This document shows, one piece after another, positions 1-10,545 of a stretch of DNA of 64,000 nt. A model generated the notes under the pieces. The model had not been told where the DNA came from. It was given only the letters and a program-made list of their open reading frames with translations, and ran no database searches. The DNA is taken from the NCBI GenBank assembly GCA_943787985.1, contig CALSOO010000009.1, positions 124,001-188,000 on the forward strand, read 5' to 3'. Each line of letters starts with the position of its first letter. The stretch's first letter is position 1. The translations under genes were made by a program, and so were the position numbers. The DNA comes from an uncultured Paracoccaceae bacterium (GTDB lineage Bacteria > Pseudomonadota > Alphaproteobacteria > Rhodobacterales > Rhodobacteraceae).

Positions 1-8
1 CTGGGGCC

Positions 9-425
9 GTGCGCGATGGCTATTTCTGTGATTTTGATCGCAACTTTGCCGTAGGGCATGCATCGCCCGAGGTCAGCCGGGCGCAGGAGAAATTGCTGGA
101 GGCGGTCACAAAAGGGGTCGAGGCCGCAAAGCCGGGGGCGCAAGTCTGTGACTTGTTTCATGCGATGGACGCGGTGCTCACCGGTGGGGCAGGCGGGTCT
201 GATGAGGGGCGTTTGGGGCATGGGTTGGGGATGCAGCTGACCGAAGGTGTGTCCTTGATCGCGGCGGATCACAGTTTGCTTGAGCCGGGGATGGTTCTAA
301 CGCTGGAGCCGGGTGTGGCGCTGGGGCAAGGACGGATGATGGTGCACGAAGAAAATATCGTGATCACTCAAACAGGTGCGCGGTTTCTGAACACGCGCGC
401 GCAAGGCGCATTGGTGCAAATATGA
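9..425 (+). CDS. M24 family metallopeptidase (Xaa-Pro peptidase / ectoine hydrolase-like), C-terminal part; probably continues left of window
   Basis: ORF with GHGLGMQLTEG and MVLTLEPG / HEENIVIT motifs typical of M24 peptidases; starts at the window edge without a complete N-terminus. Confidence 0.75.
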   Translation: MRDGYFCDFDRNFAVGHASPEVSRAQEKLLEAVTKGVEAAKPGAQVCDLFHAMDAVLTGGAGGSDEGRLGHGLGMQLTEGVSLIAADHSLLEPGMVLTLEPGVALGQGRMMVHEENIVITQTGARFLNTRAQGALVQI

Positions 426-1147
426 GCACGTATTCCTATACATCGACCCCTGATGGGTCTCCACCTTTGGGCTTGGTCGTGTTGCAAAGCGACGAGACCA
501 TAGAACACGACATGCGCCGCCTTTTGGGAGCAAACGCGCCCTATGTGTCGCGGGTTCCGAGTGCTCCGGTTGTGACGGCACAAACTTTGCAATCCATGGA
601 GGCGCATATCGCGGCCTCTGCTGCGCTTTTACCGGCGGCGCAAGCGTTCGGGGCTGTGGGGTACGGGTGCACGTCCGGCACAGCGCAAATCGGTGCCGCA
701 CGGATCGAGGCGCTGGTAAAAACAGGCATCACAACGGCGCATGTGACCAATCCGTTGTCGGCCTTGGTGGCGGCGTGCACGGAATTGAGCCTAAAGCGAT
801 TGGCCTTTGTGTCCCCCTATGTGGCAGAGGTGTCGGACACATTGCGCTCGGCGTTGCGCGCACAGAACATCGAAAGTCCAAGCTTTGGCAGCTTTGATGA
901 GGCGCAAGAGGAAAAAGTGGTGCGCATTGATAACGCGTCCATCTCAAAGGCCGCGCGAGGCGTGTATGCGCAGGGACCTGTGGACGGGATATTCCTATCG
1001 TGCACAAATTTGCGCACGTTGGATGTGATCGCACCGCTGGAAGAGGAGCTTGGGGTGCCTGTGCTGAGCAGCAATCTTGTGCTGGGCTGGCATATGGCCA
1101 AACTTGCCGGTGTCGGGATCACAGGGCCAGGCCGCTTGTTGGCCTGA
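422..1147 (+). CDS. Asp/Glu racemase / maleate isomerase-like protein (EutA-like)
   Basis: ORF overlaps upstream M24 gene by 4 nt; GYGCTSGTAQIG and FLSCTNLRTLD cysteine motifs of the Asp/Glu racemase superfamily. Confidence 0.7.
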   Translation: MSTYSYTSTPDGSPPLGLVVLQSDETIEHDMRRLLGANAPYVSRVPSAPVVTAQTLQSMEAHIAASAALLPAAQAFGAVGYGCTSGTAQIGAARIEALVKTGITTAHVTNPLSALVAACTELSLKRLAFVSPYVAEVSDTLRSALRAQNIESPSFGSFDEAQEEKVVRIDNASISKAARGVYAQGPVDGIFLSCTNLRTLDVIAPLEEELGVPVLSSNLVLGWHMAKLAGVGITGPGRLLA

Positions 1148-1162
1148 CCGCTCAGCGGTCAG

Positions 1163-1321
1163 TTACCAGGCAGAGTTTGTCATGATCATGCGTGCCACGT
1201 CGGTGCGGCGCATGTTGCGGTGTGCAAATTCTTCGTCGGAAAGCGTGTGAACGGCCATGTGCGCGTCAACGTTTTGTGTTGCGGAGAAGCGGGTGCGAAG
1301 GGCGTTAAGAATACGTGTCAT
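1163..1321 (-). CDS. small conserved-looking hypothetical protein (52 aa)
   Basis: In-frame ATG at 1321 giving MTRILNALRTRFSATQ...RRTDVARMIMTNSAW; style of small roseobacter proteins. Confidence 0.45.
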   Translation of the reverse strand: MTRILNALRTRFSATQNVDAHMAVHTLSDEEFAHRNMRRTDVARMIMTNSAW

Positions 1322-1559
1322 GTCTTTGATCCTGATTGTTCTGTTGGGTCGGACATAATGCTGCATTGCGGCGTTTGGCAGGGGCGAATGCGCAAAGCCG
1401 CCTTGCGTTTGGCGCAAGGGTAGGGCGGTCTTGGTTAACGAGATCCCTGTTTTTGATGCCCAGGTGTCAAATCCGGCCTGCTTGGACGCCTTCTACGCCC
1501 CCGTCCCCCACACGGGTCCCACACTGGTCCCAAACGGGCAAGACACTGCATCCAAAGGG

Positions 1560-1952
1560 TCAGTTTGTTTCGCCAAAGAGGCGCAAGTCTTCGGTGCGGG
1601 TGCGGGTCAAACGCTCGAGGCAGAACAGGGCGATCATCGGTTGCATGCTGCCACCGCGTGCCATTGTGCTTTCGGCTTCGCAGGCTTGGTCGCGGTAGGT
1701 GATCCAGCTGCGCTGGGCATTGCGCAACATTTTCGCGCTTGGCACGTCACCGTCCTCGAGGAATTCATCCTGCGCTTTGGCAGCCGCCATCGCCATGCCC
1801 TACGCAAGGTTCAGATCACCGTCTGCGGCCTCATAGGCTTGAGCGGCACAGCTGTTTATCTGGGCTTGGGACGCGGCATTGGAACAATCCACGGTTTGGG
1901 CATGAACCGGAGCGGTGAAGGCAAAAAGGCAAAAGAGAAGACGAAAACGCAT
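1560..1952 (-). pseudogene. DUF1311/LprI-like secreted protein interrupted by an in-frame TAG
   Basis: Signal peptide MRFRLLFCLFAFTAPVHA, then CSNAASQAQINSCAAQAYEAADGDLNLA* and, in the same frame, GMAMAAAKAQDEFLEDGDV...; ORFs 1800-1988 and 1560-1796 share a frame. Confidence 0.6.
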
Positions 1953-2000
1953 GTGAAAAATTCCTGATTGATATTCCGCACTTTGCAACCAAAACAGGAA

Positions 2001-2027
2001 AGGCGCAATGTTTGATACAATGCGCCT
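2001..2027. terminator. hairpin AGGCGCAatgtttgatacaaTGCGCCT, possible terminator between lprI-like gene and tRNA
   Basis: 7-bp perfect outer stem plus inner pairs; pyrimidine-rich flank but weak T-run. Confidence 0.35.
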
Positions 2028-2072
2028 CTTTCTCTTGACCCCACTTGGAGCATCTAATATTGGTCACGCGAC

Positions 2073-2147
2073 GCGGGCGTTGTGTAATGGTTAAGACCTC
2101 AGTTTTCCAAACTGAAGATGAGGGTTCGATTCCCTCCGCCCGCTCCA
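2073..2147 (+). tRNA. tRNA-Gly (anticodon TCC)
   Basis: Cloverleaf: acceptor GCGGGCG/CGCCCGC, anticodon loop TTTTCCAAA, T-loop GGGTTCGATTCCC, encoded CCA. Confidence 0.95.
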
Positions 2148-2189
2148 CCCCACCTTTTCAAAGACAGAAATGCACGCGCCTGTTTGCCA

Positions 2190-2915
2190 TCAGAACAACG
2201 TGATTTGCGAGCGTGTAGAGGCCACATCGCGGGCCAATTGTTTGGTGGCGCTCATTTGCCAGTCCAGACCGGACTGCCCTTGCGCTGCAGCGGTTTGCAA
2301 ATTTGCGGTTGCAGCTTTTGCTTGCGCTTCGGTGAGGGTCAGGGCTTCAACCAAAGAACGGCGTTGGCTGCGTGCTTTCTCGATTTCTGTAGCATAGACC
2401 GCTTGGGTGACTTCACCCGCATCGCGTTTGCGGGCCAGTTCAGCCAGTGCGATGTCTTGCGCCGCGAGATTGCGGGGCAGGTCGATCCGGATGTCTTCAA
2501 GCTGGTTGTTTGTTTTGCGGATGCTTTTGGTCAGATCGTTGGCGGACAAAAGTTTGATGCGGTTCTCGACGTTGCGCTTGCCCGCAGAGTGTCCCGCAAT
2601 TCCGCCGACCAGACCACCTGCAACGGCGCCGGCCACACAGTTTTGTCCGTTCGCGGCGGATAAGACCACCAAACCACATCCGACAGCGGCCCCGATGGCA
2701 ACACCCTTGCCCATTGAGCGGCGCACGATGTCGCGCATCATGGTGTCGAGCTGTGCGGTTTGTTCCGTCAATTGCACCACATCGAAATGGGAAGCTTGTG
2801 TGGCAAACCCTGTGTCCTGACGTGCAACAAATCCGAGCCCGTCCGAGGGGGCTTGGCTGCACCCTGTGAGAGCTGCAATGATGAAGACTGAAAATGAACG
2901 TTTGAGGCGTGACAT
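2190..2915 (-). CDS. lipoprotein with glycine-zipper segment
   Basis: Start at 2915 gives MSRLKRSFSVFIIAALTGCSQ lipobox; GAVAGGLVGGIAGHSAG glycine zipper. Confidence 0.75.
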   Translation of the reverse strand: MSRLKRSFSVFIIAALTGCSQAPSDGLGFVARQDTGFATQASHFDVVQLTEQTAQLDTMMRDIVRRSMGKGVAIGAAVGCGLVVLSAANGQNCVAGAVAGGLVGGIAGHSAGKRNVENRIKLLSANDLTKSIRKTNNQLEDIRIDLPRNLAAQDIALAELARKRDAGEVTQAVYATEIEKARSQRRSLVEALTLTEAQAKAATANLQTAAAQGQSGLDWQMSATKQLARDVASTRSQITLF

Positions 2916-3125
2916 ATTATTTTCCACTGTTCGATGGGGGCACCTGAGCGCCGAATTCCCCATCAAGCTACGGAAACAATATGGCCCAACTTGGGCAATT
3001 GGTGACAATTTTAGAAAAATCTTTGTGCCGTATTATTGGGCCAATGCCATAGCCATGTCGCAACTGTACACTTGACCTTGCAGGTCTGTGCGGCCATGAA
3101 ACGAACGTAAATCGACGGAGTGCAC

Positions 3126-4937
3126 ATGTCCGACCAACCGCCTCACGCCCCTCCCGTTTCGGGCGCAGATGAAGAACGCGAAAAGGCCAAAAATATTGGC
3201 GCGTTGCGTGCACTTTGGCCATTTGTACGCCCTTATCGCGTGTTGATGGGGGCTGCGATTGCTGCATTGGTTGTTACCGCCGTTATTTCGTTGACGTTGC
3301 CACTTGCCGTACGCCGGGTGGTCGATAATTTCCGCGTCGAAGATACCAAGGTTCTGGACCAGTATTTCCTTGCTGCGCTTTTGATCGCAGGACTTTTGGC
3401 GATTGGCACCGGTTTGCGGTATGCATTGGTCACACGGTTGGGCGAACGTGTCGTTGCCGATATCCGCAAGGCGGTGTTTGACCGTGTTATTGGCATGTCG
3501 CCGGCATTTTACGAGAAAATCATGACCGGCGAAGTTCTTAGCCGGATCACCACCGACACCACATTGTTGCTTAGTGTGATCGGATCCTCTGTGTCCATCG
3601 CGCTGCGGAACCTGTTGATCTTTGTGGGCGGCCTTGCCTTGATGTTCCTGACATCGGTGAAGCTTGCCGGGCTTGTTTTGCTCATTGTGCCGGCAGTTGT
3701 TGTGCCGATCCTTGTGTTGGGACGCCGCCTGCGGGTGATCAGCCGTGAAAATCAGGACTGGATTGCCGCCTCTTCGGGCAGCGCCTCTGAAGCGTTGTCG
3801 GCGGTGCAAACGGTGCAAGCCTTTTCCAACGAAGACACCAGCCGCGCGCAATTCTCGGATGTGACAGAACTGAGCTACGGGGCCGCGATGCGCCGCATTA
3901 ACACCCGTGCCATCATGACTGTGATTGTCATCTTTTTGGTTTTCTCCGGAATAGTTGGCGTGCTGTGGATCGGGGCCAACGATGTGCGTCATGGGGATAT
4001 GACCCAAGGCGCACTGATCCAGTTTGTAATCTATGCGGTTATGGTGGCTGGCGGCGTTGCAGCTTTGTCCGAAATCTGGGGTGAACTGCAACGCGCTGCG
4101 GGGGCAACCGAGCGGTTGGTCGAATTGTTGCACACCATCGATAGCGTTCAAGATGCCCCAACCCCCGCCGTGTTGAGTGCACCGGTCCAAGGGCGCATCC
4201 AGTTTGAAGACGTTAGCTTTTCTTACCCGTCGCGGCCGGATACGCCCGCTCTTGATGCACTGAGTTTGGACATTGCCCCTGGGGAAACGGTGGCCTTTGT
4301 TGGTCCGTCCGGGGCAGGCAAAACAACGATTATCCAGATGCTTCTGCGGTTTTACGATCCCCAGAAAGGGCGCATTCTGTTAGACGGCGTGGACCTGAGC
4401 GCCATGGAGCGTGCCCAGTTTCGCAAACACATCGCGTTGGTGCCGCAAGATCCTGTTATTTTTGCAACATCCGCGCGCGACAACATCCGGTTTGGGCGCC
4501 CCGACGCAAGTGCCCCAGAAATCGAAGCAGCCGCAAAAGCCGCAGCCGCCCATGATTTCATCCAAGGACTGCCCGAGGGCTATGACAGTCCGCTCGGCGA
4601 ACGCGGGGTCATGTTGTCCGGTGGCCAAAAGCAGCGGATCGCAATTGCGCGCTCCATCTTGCGCGATGCCCCTGTGTTGCTGTTGGATGAGGCCACATCG
4701 GCGCTGGACGCTGAAAGCGAACGTGCGGTGCAAGCCGCTGTAGATCAACTGAGCCAGAACCGCACCACCTTGATCGTGGCGCACCGTCTTGCGACCGTCA
4801 AAAAGGCTGATCGCATTGTGGTCCTTGAGGAGGGGCGCATCATAGCGACCGGTACGCATGATGCTCTGGTGTCCGAGGGCGGGCTTTATGCACGGCTGGC
4901 GCGCTTGCAATTCACGGATGGAATTGCGGCGGAATAA
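3126..4937 (+). CDS. ABC transporter, fused permease and ATPase (MsbA-like exporter)
   Basis: TM half followed by GPSGAGKTT Walker A, LSGGQKQRIAIARS signature, LLLDEATSALD Walker B. Confidence 0.93.
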   Translation: MSDQPPHAPPVSGADEEREKAKNIGALRALWPFVRPYRVLMGAAIAALVVTAVISLTLPLAVRRVVDNFRVEDTKVLDQYFLAALLIAGLLAIGTGLRYALVTRLGERVVADIRKAVFDRVIGMSPAFYEKIMTGEVLSRITTDTTLLLSVIGSSVSIALRNLLIFVGGLALMFLTSVKLAGLVLLIVPAVVVPILVLGRRLRVISRENQDWIAASSGSASEALSAVQTVQAFSNEDTSRAQFSDVTELSYGAAMRRINTRAIMTVIVIFLVFSGIVGVLWIGANDVRHGDMTQGALIQFVIYAVMVAGGVAALSEIWGELQRAAGATERLVELLHTIDSVQDAPTPAVLSAPVQGRIQFEDVSFSYPSRPDTPALDALSLDIAPGETVAFVGPSGAGKTTIIQMLLRFYDPQKGRILLDGVDLSAMERAQFRKHIALVPQDPVIFATSARDNIRFGRPDASAPEIEAAAKAAAAHDFIQGLPEGYDSPLGERGVMLSGGQKQRIAIARSILRDAPVLLLDEATSALDAESERAVQAAVDQLSQNRTTLIVAHRLATVKKADRIVVLEEGRIIATGTHDALVSEGGLYARLARLQFTDGIAAE

Positions 4938-5006
4938 TTCCCCTTCCGTTCACACCCGTTTGCAGGCAAAGTCAGCGCCGACCCAATATAATTGGGAGTG
5001 TGTGAG

Positions 5007-5435
5007 ATGGGACTTTGGAGCTTTGTAAAAGGCAGCGGCAAAAAACTGTTTGGCGGCGCAGACGACGCGCAGGTTGATGGCGCTGCACTTCAGGACGAAA
5101 TCAAAGAATTGGGTCTGGACGCGTCCGGCATGGAAATCTCCGTAGACGGTGACAAAGTGACCGTGTCCGGCGAAGCCGTAAGCCAGGAGATGAAAGAAAA
5201 AGTCATTCTGGCCGTTGGTAACGTCGAAGGCGTCGCAGCTGTTGAAGACGCTGTGCCAAGCGCGGCAGAGCCTGTGTTCCATACTGTGGAAAAGGGCGAC
5301 ACCCTTTGGGCGATCTCTTCTAAGACGCTGGGCAATGGCGCACGTTACGAGGAAATCTTTGAGGCCAACAAACCGATGTTGTCCCACCCTGACAAAATCT
5401 ATCCGGGACAAATGCTGCGTATCCCGCAAGCCTGA
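5007..5435 (+). CDS. BON and LysM domain protein (YgaU/Kbp-like)
   Basis: BON-like VSGEAVSQEMKEKVILAVGNVEGV then LysM VEKGDTLWAISSKTLGNG...IYPGQMLRIP. Confidence 0.85.
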   Translation: MGLWSFVKGSGKKLFGGADDAQVDGAALQDEIKELGLDASGMEISVDGDKVTVSGEAVSQEMKEKVILAVGNVEGVAAVEDAVPSAAEPVFHTVEKGDTLWAISSKTLGNGARYEEIFEANKPMLSHPDKIYPGQMLRIPQA

Positions 5436-5462
5436 TCCACGTCGATCGCAAGTGATCTTTGG

Positions 5463-5495
5463 GGACCGTGCCAATCTGGCGCGGTCCTTTTGCGT
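5463..5495 (+). terminator. Rho-independent terminator after LysM gene
   Basis: GGACCGTGCC-AATCT-GGCGCGGTCC stem (one GU) followed by TTTTGCGTTTTT. Confidence 0.8.
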
Positions 5496-5639
5496 TTTTA
5501 ATCGGCTTTGGGACGGTTTACGCGGCGTATTGTTTACTTTGTTGCCCCCCTAAACCTTGCGAAATGCTGCGATCCACCGCATCTTAATTTGCAGGGAAAT
5601 AGACGCTCGCACAGACGAGCCGATCAGGGAGGAAACAAC

Positions 5640-7542
5640 ATGGCCTACGGTGGCATGGAAGACCGCAATCGCATCGAACAGGAAATGACATGGGAAGAGC
5701 GCGATGTGCCTGTCACGCTTTATGGCTTGCTGAGCCAGACAACGGCGAAATTTCCGAACAACAATGCGCTGAGCTATCAGATTTTCTCGGGTCCCAAAGA
5801 CAAGGTCGAGACCTTCAACTGGCAACAGCTCAAAGACAAAACGACCCAAGCTGCCAACCTGTTCCGGTCCCTTGGTATCGGTGCCACTGATGTTGTGGCC
5901 TATGTTCTGCCCAACTGTAACGAAACCGTTCTGACCCTTTGGGGCGGCGGCGTGGCGGGCATCGCGGCCCCCATCAACCCTCTGCTTGAGGCAGAGCAGA
6001 TCGCCTCGATCTTGCGTGAGACAGGCGCCAAAGTTGTTGTCACCTTGCGTCCTTTCCCGAAAACAGATGTTGCTGAAAAAACCGCCAAAGCCGTGGCCTT
6101 GGCCCCTGATGTGCACACTGTTCTCGAAGTGGACCTGTTGCGCTATGTGAGCCCGCCTAAAAGCTGGATCATTCCCCTGATCCGCTCGAAAATGCAGAAA
6201 CCTGCGGGCAAGGCCTACAAGAATTTCAACGAAGAGCTGAACAAGCAATCCAACACCCTTCAGTTTGAAGACGTCCAAGAAGACCGCGTTGCGGTTCTAT
6301 TTCCACACGGGCGGCACCACGGGCATGCCCAAGGTCGCGCAGCACCGCTATTCCGGCTCGATCTACAACGGCTGGCTCGGGCGAACACTTGTTGTTTGAT
6401 GAAACCGACTGCTTATGTGCCCGCTGCCGATTGTTCCACGTCTTGGCCTGTCAGGTGATGCTGATGGGCGGCCTTGTCCTCTGGCGCGCATGTGGTGTTC
6501 CCGACACCGCAAGGCTACCGCGGTGACGGTGTGTTCGACAACTTCTGGAAGCTGGTTGAACGCTACAAGGTCACGTTTGTGGTCTCGGTCCCGACGGCCT
6601 TGTCGCCACCATGCAGCGCCCGGTGGACGCCGATATTCAGCTCTGTGAAAACAGCGTTCTCGGGCTCGGCGCCGCTTGCCGCTTGAACTGTTCAAGCGTT
6701 TCGAGAAGCCGACAGGCATGACCATCGTCGAGGGCTACGGCATGACCGAGGCGACCTGCCTTGTGTCGGACAACCCAGTGGACGGCGAAAAAAGTCGGCT
6801 CTATCGGCATTCCATTCCCTATACGGACATCAAAATGTCAAAGGGTCTCGCCGATGGCGACGTTGATGCGAGCTGTGGATGAGATCGGCGAGATTTGTGT
6901 TTCGAACCCCGGCGTCTACGTGGGCAACACCTATACCGAAGCCGACAAGAACGCGGACCTCTACTACAACGACACGCACCTGCGCACGGGCGATTTGGGC
7001 CGGGTGGACAGTGACGGGTATCTGTGGATCACCGGGCGTGCCAAGGACCTGATCATCCGTGGCGGGCACAACATTGACCCCGCCGAGATCGAAGAAGCAC
7101 TGTTGGGTCACCTGCGCGTGGCCTTTGCCGGCGCGATTGGTCAGCCCGACGCCATGCGGGCGAAGTGCCTTGCGCTTATGTCGAACTGGTCGAAGGGCGC
7201 CACGTGACCACGAAGAGCTGATCTGGCCTTTGCAAAGAGCACGTTCAGGAGCGCGCGGCGCAGCCCAAGCACATCACCATCATGGATGAATTGCCCAAAA
7301 CAGCTGTTGGCAAGATCTTTAAACCTGATCTGCGTAAAGAGGCGATCACGCGCATCTACAACGAAGCTTTGGCTGCGGCTGAGCTGTCTGCGCGTGTTGT
7401 CAGTGTGGTTGAGGACAAAAAGCGCGGTCTTGTGGCACAAATCGAGGCGGACGGAACATCTGATACAGCGTTGCAAACTGTACTGGGTGATTTCATCAAC
7501 CAATGGGAACACGCTGGGGCCTCCACGATGGCAGCTGAGTGA
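5640..7542 (+). pseudogene. acyl-CoA synthetase (AMP-dependent), multiply frameshifted
   Basis: Family sequence continues across frames: TGGTTGMPK-like, VEGYGMTEATCL, LRTGDLGRVDSDGYLWITGRAKDLIIRGGHNIDPAEIEEAL, PKTAVGKIFKPDLRKEA; several single-nt indels between about 6295 and 7260. Confidence 0.8.
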
Positions 7543-8474
7543 TGCCAGACTACCACGCGCTTTTGGATGCAGAGGTTTTGGCCTTTCTGGAAGAAAGCGC
7601 GCGGTTTTATCCACCTGACGCGGTGGATCTCACAGTTCGGGAGCAGCGCGCGGTCTATGACCAAATGTGCGCTGCTTTTGATTTTGGCCGTCCCGAAGGT
7701 GTCCGCGTTGAGGATCGCACTTTGGGAAAGGTGCCGTGCCGTTTCTACACACCGCCAACTCCCGCTGAAGCGACCGTGTTTTTCTGCCATGGGGGCGGTT
7801 TTGTGGTTGGGGGGCTCGACAGTCATGACAGCGTCTGCGCCGAATTTTGCGCCCGCACAGGGTTTCGGGTGGTTGCTGTTGACTACCGCATGTCACCCGA
7901 GCATCCGCACCCTGATGATTTCGACGACGCATGGGCGGCGTTCCGGTCTGTCGCCGAACAGGTCGATGGTCCCATCGTGTTGTGCGGCGACAGCGCAGGC
8001 GGCAATCTTGTGGCAGCTGTTGCGCACCACGCGCGGGGCCGCTTGGACGGGCGTATTGCGGGGCAATTGCTGATTTACCCGGGTTTGGGCGGCGATCCCA
8101 CGCAGGGCAGTTACCTGACCCACGCAGAGGCCCCCGGCCTGACCACCAAAGACATGGCGTTCTATTCTGCCATCCGTGCAAACGGTGTGGATAAGACGGG
8201 TGATCCAACGTGGGCGCCTTTGCACGACACAGATTTTGGAGGCTTGCCGCCCACGGTGATCCTGACGGCGGAATGTGATCCGCTTTCAAGCGACGGAGAA
8301 GCCTACAGCGCTGCTTTGGACGCAGCAGGTGTGCCCGCGCTTTGGCTGGAGGAGGCCGGGTTGGTCCATGCCCATCTGCGTGCACGGCGCATGTCCACCA
8401 AAGCCGCGTTGAGCTTTGACCGCTCCATCGCAGCCCTCAAGGCCTTGGCCCAAGGCAGGTTGCCCGGCTTGTAA
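7539..8474 (+). CDS. alpha/beta hydrolase (HSL-type esterase)
   Basis: HGGGFVVGG oxyanion motif and GDSAGGNL nucleophile elbow; overlaps upstream gene. Confidence 0.88.
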   Translation: MMPDYHALLDAEVLAFLEESARFYPPDAVDLTVREQRAVYDQMCAAFDFGRPEGVRVEDRTLGKVPCRFYTPPTPAEATVFFCHGGGFVVGGLDSHDSVCAEFCARTGFRVVAVDYRMSPEHPHPDDFDDAWAAFRSVAEQVDGPIVLCGDSAGGNLVAAVAHHARGRLDGRIAGQLLIYPGLGGDPTQGSYLTHAEAPGLTTKDMAFYSAIRANGVDKTGDPTWAPLHDTDFGGLPPTVILTAECDPLSSDGEAYSAALDAAGVPALWLEEAGLVHAHLRARRMSTKAALSFDRSIAALKALAQGRLPGL

Positions 8475-8482
8475 ACAGCCCT

Positions 8483-9319
8483 TCAAGTCAGAAACGACTT
8501 TGCCTTCATTGTGTCGGGAATATCCGCCCCAAGGCGTGACAGAATGGTCGGGGCCAGTTGCAACTGGTCGATCACATCGTCCTCTGCAGGTCCCTGCGCG
8601 TCCCCGAAGTAGTACAATGCTGCTTCTTGTTGCAGCGCGCCGCGTCCGCCGTGGTGGCCGCGTTCGTCCTGCCCGTGATCCGCTGTGATCATGACTTCAT
8701 AGCCTGCTGCGCGCCAACGCGGTATGAAGGGGGCGAGCATCTCGTCCATGACGTGACAGGCGTGGTCCATTTCCTGGCTCTCGTGGAAGAACCGGTGGCC
8801 CATGCTGTCCAATGTGCAGGTGTGCAGCATCCCGTAGTTCAACCCGAAGCGCAGGCACAGATTGGTGAGACTGCCAAACAAATCCACATCCGACGGGGTC
8901 ATCTGGTTGGCCTGCCCGTATCCGGTCATCGTGTGGAAACGGCCATGGTTGATGGTATTGCTTTCGGGTTCGTCATACTCGATATCGCGGACATAGTCGA
9001 AAGGGTGCCGGTTAAAGAACTCGGACCAGAAGGAATGGGCCACCGCCCCCGTCACGCCACCGGCTTTGCGGGTTTGGCTGAACACATCAGGGTGGGAGAG
9101 GCGAAAAACATTGCCGTTGCCCGTGCACCCGTGTTCGGCAGGGGCCACGCCCGTGTGGATCGAGGCATAGCAGGATGCGGAAATCGATGGCAAAACAGAG
9201 CGGATTTTCCAGACACGGGCATCCCCGCTGTCGACCCATCCCTCAAGGTTGCCAAAAAGGCGGCGCCAGTTGCGATAAGGCACCCCGTCGAGGATTATCA
9301 AAAGCAGTTTACGGTCCAT
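8483..9319 (-). CDS. alkaline phosphatase family / nucleotide pyrophosphatase-like protein
   Basis: LLIILDGVPYRNWRRLFGN N-terminus, SASCYASIHTG, and ITADHGQDERGHHG metal-binding motif. Confidence 0.8.
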   Translation of the reverse strand: MDRKLLLIILDGVPYRNWRRLFGNLEGWVDSGDARVWKIRSVLPSISASCYASIHTGVAPAEHGCTGNGNVFRLSHPDVFSQTRKAGGVTGAVAHSFWSEFFNRHPFDYVRDIEYDEPESNTINHGRFHTMTGYGQANQMTPSDVDLFGSLTNLCLRFGLNYGMLHTCTLDSMGHRFFHESQEMDHACHVMDEMLAPFIPRWRAAGYEVMITADHGQDERGHHGGRGALQQEAALYYFGDAQGPAEDDVIDQLQLAPTILSRLGADIPDTMKAKSFLT

Positions 9320-9322
9320 AGG

Positions 9323-9727
9323 TTAGCTTCCTTGCGCGTCTTTTGCGATTTGGGCGATGACCCGCAGGGCGTCGCCTTCGCGTCCGTCGGGGATAAAAAT
9401 ATGATCATGGAAAAAGCCGGCAACAGGGTTCACGCCCATGCCTTCTTTGGCCAGTTCGGTCGCGATCACAGCCATGAAGCCCACGGCCTCAAGCGATGAG
9501 TGTACGTTCAGCGTGATCATGCGTGCGGGAAACTCATAGCTCAGCGCATGTGCATCGGCCTCTGATTTCAGCAAGATCAGCGTGGTGCCTTCGGCTTCTT
9601 GGAATACCATAAGGGGGCTTAAACCGTCGGGAACGTCCGAGGAGAAAGTCGCAAACACATGCACGTCAGGTTGCAGCGTCCCCGTGAGTGTCTTCAGGAG
9701 GGTGTTCAGATTGGTTTCGCCAGCCAT
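9323..9727 (-). CDS. ACT-domain-like conserved protein
   Basis: Start at 9727 (MAGETNLNTLLKTLTGTLQPDVHVFATF...); 3 nt from upstream gene; family recognised from FHDHIFIPDGREGDAL. Confidence 0.6.
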   Translation of the reverse strand: MAGETNLNTLLKTLTGTLQPDVHVFATFSSDVPDGLSPLMVFQEAEGTTLILLKSEADAHALSYEFPARMITLNVHSSLEAVGFMAVIATELAKEGMGVNPVAGFFHDHIFIPDGREGDALRVIAQIAKDAQGS

Positions 9728-9828
9728 TGCGGAGATCCTTGATTGTCTCGGGGGCACTTTGAAATCAAACGCGTTTGCATGCAAGGCGTCCGCCGCGTAA
9801 GTTTCCCGAGACCTAACAAGAGCATCCA

Positions 9829-10446
9829 ATGCCGCCAATTCTGTATTCTTTTCGCCGCTGTCCATACGCGATGCGCGCCCGTCTGGCGCTACATGTCGCT
9901 GGGGGGCCAGTTGCGCTGCGCGAAGTTGTCTTGCGCGATAAACCCGCCGCTTTTTTGGCGGCATCTGACAGCGCAACAGTGCCGTGTTTGGTAGATGTTG
10001 CGCACAGCATTGACGAAAGCCTGGATGTCATGATCTGGGCGTTGAAACGCAATGATCCAGAGGGGTGGCTGAATATGCCGTCTGAGGGGCATGAGTGGAT
10101 TGCGCGGTGCGATGGCCCCTTCAAGCACGCTTTGGATCGCACCAAATATGCGGTGCGCTATCCAGATCAGAACCCCGTTGATGCGCGGGATCAGGCAATG
10201 GCATTTTTGCACGACCTAGAGAAACAGCTGGGCGTTTGGATATTCGAGCATGCGACCCTCGCGGATTACGCGATCTTGCCGTTCGTGCGCCAGTTTGCCT
10301 TCATCGACAAACCGCGCTTTGATGCTGAGCCTTTGCCGCGAGTCCATGCATGGCTGAGGGTTTTCCTGAACACGCAGCGGTTTGCGGACATCATGCACAA
10401 ATACCCTCAGTGGCATGCAGGCGATGCAGAAGTCCTTTTTCCGTAA
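9829..10446 (+). CDS. glutathione S-transferase family protein
   Basis: PILYSFRRCPYAMRARLAL N-terminal thioredoxin fold and C-terminal helical domain. Confidence 0.85.
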   Translation: MPPILYSFRRCPYAMRARLALHVAGGPVALREVVLRDKPAAFLAASDSATVPCLVDVAHSIDESLDVMIWALKRNDPEGWLNMPSEGHEWIARCDGPFKHALDRTKYAVRYPDQNPVDARDQAMAFLHDLEKQLGVWIFEHATLADYAILPFVRQFAFIDKPRFDAEPLPRVHAWLRVFLNTQRFADIMHKYPQWHAGDAEVLFP

Positions 10447-10545
10447 AGTTTGAAGTTACGCTCAAGTGACGTGCCGTGTCCGAGGTGTGAATGGCCCATG
10501 CGGATGGTGGGCCATAGCGTGCGTGCAGGGAATTGGAGTCCATTT

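Noticed and set aside
3033-4190. 385-aa minus-strand ORF
   Set aside because: Antisense to the ABC exporter; His/Gln-rich composition typical of shadow ORFs.
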